From contig LKNC01000146.1 in assembly GCA_001564255.1 (NCBI GenBank), positions 1 through 7,042 of the forward strand: a DNA stretch of 7,042 bases. The letters are read 5' to 3'. Origin of the DNA: Natrialbaceae archaeon Tc-Br11_E2g1 (GTDB taxonomy: Archaea; Halobacteriota; Halobacteria; Halobacteriales; Natrialbaceae). This document shows positions 1 through 7,042 of this stretch, piece after piece; the stretch's first letter is position 1; each line of letters begins with the position of its first letter. The position numbers and the translations under genes were made by a program. The notes beneath the pieces were generated by a model. That model was not told the DNA's origin. It was given only the letters and a program-made list of their open reading frames with translations, and did no database searches.

Positions 1-376
1 CCTCGAGTGCGTCGTCGATGATTTCACGGTCCTCGTCGCTCAGTCGCCGGAGTCCGGCGTGTGGATACCGTCCCATCGTCACGACTTCCCGGACGGTGAC
101 GGGCATCATCGTCTCGGCCTCGGTCGATTGCTGTGAAACGTATCCAAGCCGGGTCCCCTCCGAGAACGCCGTCGACGGCGTCCCGAACAGTTCGACGCGG
201 CCGGTGTCGGGCGTCTGCAGGCCGAGCATGATCTTCAGCAGCGTCGTCTTGCCCGAGCCGTTCGGCCCGATCAGCCCCATGAACTCCCCTTCCTCGACCG
301 ACAGCGTGACGTCTCGTAACACCGGCTGTTCGTCGTAGGCGAAGTGGACGTTTTCGACAGTGATTGCACGAGTCAT
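1..376 (-). CDS. znuC: Metal ABC transporter ATP-binding protein, N-terminal part (cut by left edge)
   Basis: Reading leftward from the ATG at 376, 125 codons are visible and the rest lies outside the window. The product begins MTRAITVENVHFAYDEQPVL and has the nucleotide-binding fold of an ABC transporter: a Walker A motif GPNGSGKT at residues 37-44 and a Q-loop in GYVSQQ near residue 82. The helical segment that follows (MPVTVREVVTMGRYPHAG, about 91-108) is typical of the zinc/manganese importer ATPases (ZnuC/MntB/TroB group). The signature motif, Walker B and switch His are beyond the edge. The gene starts 59 bases after the stop of the substrate-binding protein on the same strand, so the two are probably co-transcribed, and the permease is expected further left. 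No Shine-Dalgarno-like sequence precedes the ATG; an AT-rich GATATATC sits 1-8 bases upstream. The family assignment is firm, but zinc versus manganese cannot be decided from sequence. Confidence 0.93.
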   Translation of the reverse strand, partial: MTRAITVENVHFAYDEQPVLRDVTLSVEEGEFMGLIGPNGSGKTTLLKIMLGLQTPDTGRVELFGTPSTAFSEGTRLGYVSQQSTEAETMMPVTVREVVTMGRYPHAGLRRLSDEDREIIDDALE

Positions 377-435
377 GATATATCGGTTAGTTACAACAGT
401 GTATTCGCTCGACCTACCCAAACCTTTTGATTGGG

Positions 436-1416
436 CTAATCCTGTTCCGCCCGGAGTGCCGTCTCGAGCGACGGCAGGTTCAGCTCTCGGAAGTGGTCGA
501 TGTACCCCCACTCGGGATCCATCTCGACGGTGGGATCGACCTCGGGGCTGCCGTCGATCTGGGTTTCGACCGGCGAGAGGGGCAGGATCTCCGCGTCCAC
601 CTCGTCGGCGAGTGACTCCGCGAGCGGGGCGGGCTCGCCGACGTCGTAGAGGACGTGCTCGATACCACTGTCCTCGATCAGGGTCTCGATTTCCTCGACG
701 TCGGCCGCCGAAGCGGCGTCGTCGGGCGAGGTGCCGACCGGGGAGTGGACGTTGATGTCGTACCGACGGTTCCACCACTGGAACGAATCGTGCGTGGCAA
801 CGACGATATCCTCGAGCTCCGCCCGGTCGACGACGTCGTGGATGTCGTCGTTGAGCGCCTCGAGTTCGTCGTTGAACGCCGCGGCGTTCGCCTCGTAATC
901 GTCGGCGTTGTCCGGATCGATCTCGACGAGGCCGTCGGCGATGTTCAGAACGCCTTCCTGGCACTCGACTGGGTCCATCCACCAGTGTTCGTCGTTGTCT
1001 TCCGCAGGGCTGTCGAAGAACTCGATCCCTTCCGAGGCCTCGATTACGACGACGTCGTCGCGCTCTTCGAGCTGGTCGGCGGCGTCGTCCTGCCAGCTCG
1101 CGAAGTCACGGAGGTAGACGAAGCCGTCGGCCTCGTCGAGTTCCTCGACCATCCCGGGTTCGGGCGTCCAGTCGTGGCCGTGTTCGCCGATTGGAACGAG
1201 GTCGATCGCCTCCATGTGATCGCCGGCGACCTGGCGCACGAAGTCCCAGACGGCAGGCATCGACGCGAAGACGGTGAACTCCGCGTCGCCGTTGTCTCCA
1301 TCGTTCTGTGGGTCGTCGCCGAAACAGCCGGCCAACCCGGCGGTGAGGACACTCCCGGTGAGCGCGGTGAAGTTCCTGCGCGAAACGACACGTGAACCGT
1401 TTTCGTCGGATCTCAT
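436..1416 (-). CDS. znuA: Metal ABC transporter substrate-binding lipoprotein (ZnuA/TroA family), Tat-exported
   Basis: This 326-residue extracytoplasmic protein captures a divalent metal (zinc or manganese) and delivers it to the ABC importer whose ATPase gene follows. The N-terminus MRSDENGSRVVSRRNFTALT continues into GSVLTAGLAGC: a twin-arginine motif (Arg13-Arg14), a short hydrophobic stretch and a lipobox with Cys31, the usual layout of haloarchaeal Tat lipoproteins. An acidic linker (about 33-46) follows. Likely metal ligands sit at the family positions: His81 in GEHGHDW, His144 in DEHWWMDP, His209 in ATHDSF, and an acidic residue in YDVGEP (Asp258 or Glu261). The long His-rich loop of many bacterial ZnuA proteins is absent. 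I chose the ATG at 1416 because the Tat signal starts there and GGGGA lies five bases upstream. The reading frame stays open to an ATG at 1479, but that codon lies inside the promoter palindromes and is unlikely to be translated. The stop is TAG. Confidence 0.95.
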   Translation of the reverse strand: MRSDENGSRVVSRRNFTALTGSVLTAGLAGCFGDDPQNDGDNGDAEFTVFASMPAVWDFVRQVAGDHMEAIDLVPIGEHGHDWTPEPGMVEELDEADGFVYLRDFASWQDDAADQLEERDDVVVIEASEGIEFFDSPAEDNDEHWWMDPVECQEGVLNIADGLVEIDPDNADDYEANAAAFNDELEALNDDIHDVVDRAELEDIVVATHDSFQWWNRRYDINVHSPVGTSPDDAASAADVEEIETLIEDSGIEHVLYDVGEPAPLAESLADEVDAEILPLSPVETQIDGSPEVDPTVEMDPEWGYIDHFRELNLPSLETALRAEQD

Positions 1417-1453
1417 TACGTCCCCGTTCGGGAGGCCACCATTTGAGTTTTTC

Positions 1454-1484
1454 GTATCTAAACTATAGATTAGATACATCTAAT
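1454..1484. promoter_or_regulatory. TATA-centred nested palindromes: likely metalloregulator operator and promoter of the transporter genes
   Basis: Two overlapping inverted repeats lie 38-68 bases upstream of the transporter start. The first (1454-1477) is GTATCTAA and TTAGATAC flanking a central CTATAG; of its twelve base pairs only one, an A opposite an A, fails. Its centre (1465/1466) is also the centre of CTATAG, which is TATA-like on the minus strand and about 49 bases upstream of the ATG, implying a leader of roughly 25 bases. The second (1469-1484) is ATTAGAT-AC-ATCTAAT, with seven perfect pairs around two bases; its core is TTAG-N6-CTAA. A dimeric repressor bound here would block TATA-binding protein. 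The TTAG...CTAA shape resembles sites of DtxR/MntR-type metal regulators, which suggests metal-dependent repression. The symmetry is visible in the sequence; the regulator's identity is inferred. Confidence 0.7.
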
Positions 1485-1495
1485 TCTACTCTCTA

Positions 1496-1693
1496 TTACC
1501 GCAATGTCGCTCGAGCGCCGATCCGCCGTGCGATCTGCGTCGAGGTCGCCACCGAGTCGTCGGCGTCGTCGGGGACGACTTCGACGACCCCGACCGGCGT
1601 CACCGCCTCGAGGAAGAGTCCCGTCCCCGGCTCGAGTTCGCACTCGAGACGGATCGCCGCCAGGTAGTCCTGTGCAACCGGGCTGAGCTCCAT
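1496..1693 (-). CDS. Small hypothetical protein (65 aa) upstream of the metal transporter
   Basis: I do not recognise this protein. Its codons end mostly in G or C and its composition is acidic (11 Asp/Glu, no Lys), like its neighbours, so it looks like real coding sequence. It begins MELSPVAQDYLAAI, faintly like the N-termini of DtxR/MntR-family regulators. Near its C-terminus TSTQIARRIG resembles the first part of a helix-turn-helix, but the protein stops six residues later, so a complete DNA-binding domain is not present. It could be a shortened relative of a metalloregulator, a stand-alone small protein, or a chance resemblance. The start at 1693 is preceded by AAGGTAGGGTGA, a plausible ribosome-binding site ending directly before the ATG, and by a TATA-like CTTATTTC about 45-50 bases upstream. 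The TAA stop lies 12 bases before the transporter operator, so read-through transcription into the transporter is possible. Confidence 0.55.
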   Translation of the reverse strand: MELSPVAQDYLAAIRLECELEPGTGLFLEAVTPVGVVEVVPDDADDSVATSTQIARRIGARATLR

Positions 1694-1735
1694 TCACCCT
1701 ACCTTCACTATGGCTACATGATAACGTTGTCGAGA

Positions 1736-1743
1736 GAAATAAG
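1736..1743 (-). promoter_or_regulatory. Candidate TATA box of the 65-aa gene
   Basis: On the minus strand this reads CTTATTTC, in the only AT-rich patch upstream of the small gene. It lies 43-50 bases before the ATG at 1693, which would give a leader of about 20 bases that includes the G-rich ribosome-binding sequence. The match to the haloarchaeal TATA element is by eye only. Confidence 0.4.
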
Positions 1744-1747
1744 TGGA

Positions 1748-1761
1748 TTAGAGTGGGCTAA
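1748..1761. promoter_or_regulatory. Second TTAG-N6-CTAA site, candidate operator
   Basis: The sequence TTAG-AGTGGG-CTAA has the same half-sites and six-base spacing as the core of the transporter operator at 1470-1483. It sits directly upstream of the candidate TATA box of the 65-aa gene, where it could overlap the binding site for transcription factor B. It also lies inside a wider inverted repeat, GGATTA (1745-1750) and TAATCC (1762-1767). Its half-sites are shorter than those of the transporter site, so it may be a weaker site for the same regulator. It is about 87 bases from the divergent oxidoreductase gene, probably too far to control that gene directly. Confidence 0.4.
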
Positions 1762-1818
1762 TAATCCGGCGTCTCATCGATATCGGTTCGGAACTCGAGT
1801 CGGGGCAGAGCCCAACCG

Positions 1819-1826
1819 GTAAGTAA
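1819..1826 (+). promoter_or_regulatory. Candidate TATA box of the oxidoreductase gene
   Basis: GTAAGTAA is centred about 25 bases before the ATG at 1848. In archaea transcription begins about that far from the TATA centre, so the transcript would start at or very near the ATG, giving a leaderless mRNA. No convincing Shine-Dalgarno sequence precedes the ATG, which fits. Confidence 0.45.
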
Positions 1827-1847
1827 CCCGCCCACCCACTGTCGGCC

Positions 1848-3017
1848 ATGAGCGACGAACCCGAACTCGCCGACGCGGACGCCGTCGATCGTGAGACGGT
1901 CGACCTCGAGGTCGCCGTCGTCGGCGCGGGGGCCGTCGGCGCGACGACGGCCTACGACCTCGCGAGACGGGGTGCGGACGTCACCCTTTATGACCGTGGC
2001 CCCGTCGCGGCCGGCTCGAGCGGCCGGGCGGCGGGGATCTGTTACGACGCCTTCGCCGACCGCGTCGACGCCGAGATCGCGGGCGAGGCGATCGAACGCC
2101 TCCGGACCCTGTCGGGCGACGAGACGTTCCCGTTCGTCGAGTGTCCGTACGTCTGGCTGGCCCGGGAGGGCGACGACGACCGCGCCGCGGCGATCTCCGC
2201 GGGGATCGAACGGATGCAAGCCAACGGCGTCGTCGCCCTCGAGGCCGACGCCGAGGCCCTAGCCGAGCGGTTCCCGGCCCTTCGAACCGGGGACGTCGCG
2301 GTCGCCGGGATCGCCGGCGCGGCGGGGTACACCGACCCTGAACGCTACACCGCCTGCCTGGCCGCCGGAGCCGAGGGGATGGGGGCGGCCCTCGAGATCG
2401 GTACCGGGGTCGGCGTCCGTACCGAGCCGCCGCGGCTCCTCATCGAGGGAGACGAACGCGAGGTCGACGCCGTCGTCGTCGCCGCGGGTGCCCACACGAA
2501 ACGGGTGCTCGCCGATGCGGGCGTCCCGCTCGCGATGAAACCCTACCGGGTGCAGGCGCTCGTCGCCGACGGCGACCTCGAGGAACCGATGTTCTACGAC
2601 GCGAGCGACGGTTTCTACGTGCGTCCCCATCCCGAGGGATTGCTGGCCGGCGACGGCACGGAGACCGTCGAGGCCGATCCCGACGACTACGAGCGAGCGG
2701 CCTCGCCGGACTTTGCGGCGGGCCTCCTCGAGCGGGTAAAACAGCGCTTTTCGGGGATCGGGGGTGACCTCGAGGTCGATCGGGCGTGGGCGGGGCTGTG
2801 TACGGCGACGCCCGACCGGAAGCCGCTGGTCGGGGAGATCCGGGACGGCGTCTACGTCGCGACGGGGTTTCACGGCGAGGGGGTCATGTGCGGGCCGGCG
2901 ATCGGCGACCGACTCGCGAAAACGGTTCTCGGCGGGGTGGGGATCGACGCTTTCGATCCGACCCGGTTTACCGGCGAGGAGACCGTCGCGATCGGGGATG
3001 GGCGGGCGATCGAGTGA
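1848..3017 (+). CDS. FAD-dependent oxidoreductase, DAO family (sarcosine oxidase beta/glycine oxidase-like)
   Basis: This 389-residue, probably cytoplasmic flavoprotein has the fold of D-amino-acid oxidase and sarcosine oxidase. After a 20-residue acidic extension, the dinucleotide-binding motif VVGAGAVG covers residues 24-31, and the strand ends at the acidic YDR (48-50), which would hold the FAD ribose. GSSGRAAGICYD (56-67) matches the second flavin-contact segment. The substrate-side half includes KPYRVQALV (231-239) and DGFYVRPHPEG (254-264). The C-terminal flavin-binding block is WAGLCTATPDRKPLVGE (314-330) followed by GFHGEGVMCGPAIG (340-353). A Cys (318) lies near where some relatives attach FAD covalently, but its spacing to the Pro-Asp differs from that of monomeric sarcosine oxidase. 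The likely reaction is oxidation of a secondary or primary amine, for example an N-methyl amino acid, proline or glycine; the substrate cannot be read from sequence and the neighbours do not help. The TGA stop directly abuts the stop of the convergent hsp20 gene. Confidence 0.9.
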   Translation: MSDEPELADADAVDRETVDLEVAVVGAGAVGATTAYDLARRGADVTLYDRGPVAAGSSGRAAGICYDAFADRVDAEIAGEAIERLRTLSGDETFPFVECPYVWLAREGDDDRAAAISAGIERMQANGVVALEADAEALAERFPALRTGDVAVAGIAGAAGYTDPERYTACLAAGAEGMGAALEIGTGVGVRTEPPRLLIEGDEREVDAVVVAAGAHTKRVLADAGVPLAMKPYRVQALVADGDLEEPMFYDASDGFYVRPHPEGLLAGDGTETVEADPDDYERAASPDFAAGLLERVKQRFSGIGGDLEVDRAWAGLCTATPDRKPLVGEIRDGVYVATGFHGEGVMCGPAIGDRLAKTVLGGVGIDAFDPTRFTGEETVAIGDGRAIE

Positions 3018-3446
3018 TCAGTCGTCGATCTCGATCCGTTCGGGGTCGGCGTCCTCCCCGTCAGCGATCGACGCCTCTTTCGGGATCTCGACGCTCAGCG
3101 TGCCCCGTTCGGTGAGCCGTGCGGTGCCGGTTTCGGGGTCGACGAGGGCGTCCTCGGGGAGGTCGACCTCGCCGTCGAGCCCCATCCCGCGGCCGGGAAA
3201 GCGCATCTCGTACCCCTCGCGAAACTCCCGGAAGCGGTCGATCCGGATCTTTACCGTGCCGTGGACGTACCTGACCTGGACGTCCTCTTTTTCTGCCCCC
3301 GGGGCGTCGAAGACGACGAGGTAGGCGTCGTCGTTCTCCAAGACGTCGACGGGGAGCGATCGTTGTTCTTGAACCTGTGCCTTCGCTTTCCCGACCCCCC
3401 GGTAGAGCGTACTCCCGAGGGAGTCACGGACGTCGGCGAGTCTCAC
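3018..3446 (-). CDS. Hsp20/alpha-crystallin family small heat-shock protein
   Basis: This 142-residue protein is a holdase-type chaperone that binds unfolding proteins without ATP. The alpha-crystallin domain spans about residues 32-124, from LPVDVLENDDAYLVVFDAPG (31-50) to the conserved terminal strand GTLSVEIPK (115-123). The C-terminal tail carries Ile-Glu-Ile at 138-140, matching the IXI motif that docks into neighbouring subunits during oligomer assembly. The N-terminal arm is short (about 30 residues), so assemblies may be small. The start is GTG: an in-frame TGA nine bases upstream rules out any earlier start, and GGGTGA, seven bases before the GTG, can serve as ribosome-binding site. 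The gene is convergent with the oxidoreductase, stop touching stop, so the two transcripts must overlap at their 3' ends. The zinc-ribbon gene lies 159 bases upstream on the same strand. Confidence 0.92.
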   Translation of the reverse strand: MRLADVRDSLGSTLYRGVGKAKAQVQEQRSLPVDVLENDDAYLVVFDAPGAEKEDVQVRYVHGTVKIRIDRFREFREGYEMRFPGRGMGLDGEVDLPEDALVDPETGTARLTERGTLSVEIPKEASIADGEDADPERIEIDD

Positions 3447-3457
3447 GGAGTCTCACC
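3438..3457. repeat. 10-base tandem repeat over the hsp20 start codon
   Basis: GAGTCTCAC occurs twice, ten bases apart (3438-3446 and 3448-3456). On the minus strand this places two copies of GTGAGACTC in a row. The downstream copy holds the hsp20 start codon, and the upstream copy supplies the ribosome-binding GGTGA. The GTG of the upstream copy is out of frame and reaches a stop after ten codons. Confidence 0.7.
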
Positions 3458-3464
3458 CTGACAC

Positions 3465-3487
3465 GGGGGCGAACGGGGGGGCCGGGG
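3465..3487 (+). other. G-run cluster in the hsp20 leader (possible G-quadruplex)
   Basis: Runs of five, seven and four G occur within 23 bases on the plus strand. The seven-G run can supply two three-G tracts, so four tracts with short loops are available. The corresponding stretch of the hsp20 mRNA leader would be C-rich, so any quadruplex would form in the DNA template and not in that transcript. Confidence 0.3.
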
Positions 3488-3512
3488 AGTGGCGTACTCC
3501 ATGTGCACGTGA

Positions 3513-6044
<2,532 letters not shown>

Positions 6045-6051
6045 GTTTCCC

Positions 6052-6076
6052 GCCCCGACCAGAACAGTAACGGGGC
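6052..6076 (+). terminator. Weak hairpin between cdc48 and the prenyltransferase gene
   Basis: GCCCCG (6052-6057) and CGGGGC (6071-6076) can pair around a 13-base loop starting seven bases after the cdc48 stop. No T-run follows, so it is not a typical archaeal terminator; it may only shape the 3' end of the cdc48 mRNA. Confidence 0.2.
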
Positions 6077-6133
6077 TTCGCGTCGGTGTGTTCGATACGT
6101 GACAGGGATGGGCGTCGGACTCGAGGGCCGGCT

Positions 6134-7024
6134 ATGATCGGGGAGACGTCCGAACGTACATTTACCGAGGTGTTCGTCGCGTTCAAGAACAGCCCCGCGC
6201 TTTTGGGGGCCTCCGCGCTGGCGAACGTCTACATCACGACAGTCCTTCTCGGCCTCTCTCCGAACGCCTCCGTGCTCGTCGTCCCGCTCGTCGCGGTCGC
6301 CGTCTACGTCCTCGACGACGTGATCGACCGTTTGGAGGGCGGCGACGACGAGTTCGAACCGAAGAGCCGGGAGGCGTTTTACTCGAGTCCGCTGCTCGTC
6401 GGCGCGGTCGCGGTCGGAGCGTACGTCCTCGCCCTCGTGATCGCCGCGACCCGGGGCGGTCCCCTCGCGGTCGCGCTGACGCTCGTCCCCGGCGTCTCCG
6501 GGGCCCTCTACTCGCTGCCGTGGCTCTTCGCCGCCCGAGCAACACGGGTCAAAGACGTCTTCTTGCTCAACACGGCGCTGATCGCGGGGGCGATCGCGAT
6601 CCCCGGGACCCTCCTGCCCGTCGCGTTCGCCTCCGAACCGGTCCCGGTCACGGCGACCGCCGCGCTCACGCTCTTTTGGTTCGTCCGCTACGTCGTCGGC
6701 GTCGAGACCTGCAACGTCCCCGACCTCGAGGACGATCGCCGGGGGGGCGTCGCGACCCTCCCCACGAACTACGGGATCGACACGACGCGGAAACTGCTCT
6801 ATGCCGGAGACCTCCTCGCGCTCTCTCTCCTGCTCGCGTTCGTTCTGCCGGTGAGTGGCCGTCTCCCCGTGGCACTCATGCTTCCGTTCCTCGGGCTCTC
6901 GATCGGGTTTACGTACGCACTCGAGCGCCCCTCGCTTCGCGGGCCGATCTGTGTCGGCTGGGACGGTATCCACGTCCTCATGGGGGTCGTCGTGGCTGTC
7001 GGGGTCAACGTGGCGGCGCTGTAG
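6134..7024 (+). CDS. UbiA-family membrane prenyltransferase
   Basis: This 296-residue integral membrane enzyme should transfer an isoprenoid chain from a prenyl diphosphate to an acceptor. Eight or nine hydrophobic segments are visible, roughly 20-41, 47-61, 86-105, 110-127, 143-164, 170-189, 222-240, 244-262 and 277-295. The two Mg-diphosphate motifs sit in cytoplasmic loops: the first is LDDVIDRLEGGDDE (60-73), where the usual N-D-x-x-D-x-x-x-D becomes D61-D62-x-x-D65 with Gly at the last position; the second is NVPDLEDDRRGGVATLP (194-210), close to the family pattern D-x-E-G-D-R-x-x-G-x-x-T-L-P. YSLPWLFAARATRVKD (126-141) matches the conserved Tyr...Lys-Asp region. The acceptor cannot be named: haloarchaeal members include enzymes for the archaeal ether lipid core, menaquinone and C50 carotenoids. 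I chose the ATG at 6134; the frame opens at a GTG at 6086, but that extension is strongly basic. The gene follows cdc48 by 89 bases and may have its own promoter (TTCGATACG near 6095). Confidence 0.9.
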   Translation: MIGETSERTFTEVFVAFKNSPALLGASALANVYITTVLLGLSPNASVLVVPLVAVAVYVLDDVIDRLEGGDDEFEPKSREAFYSSPLLVGAVAVGAYVLALVIAATRGGPLAVALTLVPGVSGALYSLPWLFAARATRVKDVFLLNTALIAGAIAIPGTLLPVAFASEPVPVTATAALTLFWFVRYVVGVETCNVPDLEDDRRGGVATLPTNYGIDTTRKLLYAGDLLALSLLLAFVLPVSGRLPVALMLPFLGLSIGFTYALERPSLRGPICVGWDGIHVLMGVVVAVGVNVAAL

Positions 7025-7042
7025 GGGCGGACGGATCGCCCC
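7024..7042 (+). terminator. Hairpin directly after the prenyltransferase stop codon
   Basis: GGGGCG (7024-7029) and CGCCCC (7037-7042) form a perfect six-pair stem with a seven-base loop. The stem begins at the last base of the TAG stop. The window ends at the base of the stem, so a following T-run cannot be checked. It could be a terminator or a 3'-end stabiliser. Confidence 0.35.

Noticed and set aside
417..435. CCCAA/TTGGG inverted repeat directly after the lipoprotein stop codon
   Set aside because: Only five pairs with a nine-base loop and no T-run; too weak to call a terminator or attenuator between the two transporter genes.
655..1395. 246-codon plus-strand frame opposite the lipoprotein gene
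   Set aside because: It is antisense to a clearly identified gene, rich in Val/Asp/Arg from mirrored codons, with no recognisable domain.
1417..1479. Extended start of the metal-binding lipoprotein (MYLIYSLDTK...)
   Set aside because: It would begin inside the operator and ahead of the expected transcription start, and would bury the Tat signal.
3411..3424. ACTCCC-GA-GGGAGT palindrome inside hsp20
   Set aside because: It is within coding sequence, short and GC-rich; codon choice explains it.

Overview
The window looks like chromosomal DNA from a haloarchaeon (class Halobacteria). The DNA is very GC-rich and third positions are mostly G or C. The encoded proteins are strongly acidic, rich in Asp/Glu and poor in Lys. 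A Tat-type lipoprotein signal is present, promoters are TATA-like rather than bacterial, and the gene content is typical of the group (archaeal Cdc48, small four-cysteine zinc-ribbon protein, Hsp20, UbiA prenyltransferase). I cannot assign a genus from sequence alone.

Left part (1-1770), all on the minus strand: a metal-uptake ABC transporter locus. It consists of a Tat lipoprotein metal-binding protein (ZnuA/TroA family, 1416 to 436) followed by its ATPase (376 to beyond the left edge). The permease is probably outside the window. The promoter is unusual: a near-perfect 24-base palindrome is centred exactly on a CTATAG TATA-like core, and a second palindrome of the form TTAG-N6-CTAA overlaps it. 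Upstream on the same strand is a 65-residue gene of unknown function. A second TTAG-N6-CTAA site lies beside that gene's own likely promoter, which suggests shared metal-responsive control.

Middle part (1800-3770): a leaderless-looking FAD-dependent oxidoreductase of the DAO fold on the plus strand converges on an Hsp20 small heat-shock gene, and their stop codons abut with no base between them. The hsp20 gene has a long GC-rich leader, a GTG start inside a 10-base tandem repeat, and AT-rich promoter candidates about 90-110 bases upstream. Behind it, on the same strand, is a 52-residue protein with two pairs of cysteines (zinc-ribbon type).

Right part (3860-7042), plus strand: a complete two-ring Cdc48/VCP-type AAA+ ATPase of 725 residues, divergent from the zinc-ribbon gene, then a UbiA-family membrane prenyltransferase and a hairpin directly after its stop codon at the window edge. 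The Hsp20, zinc-ribbon and Cdc48 genes together give this part a protein quality-control flavour, but a functional link is only inferred.

I found no CRISPR array, insertion sequence, RNA gene or defence system. No stretch longer than 300 bases lacks a gene; the longest gaps are about 155-160 bases. The most interesting elements are the nested palindromes over the transporter promoter and the unidentified small gene next to them.
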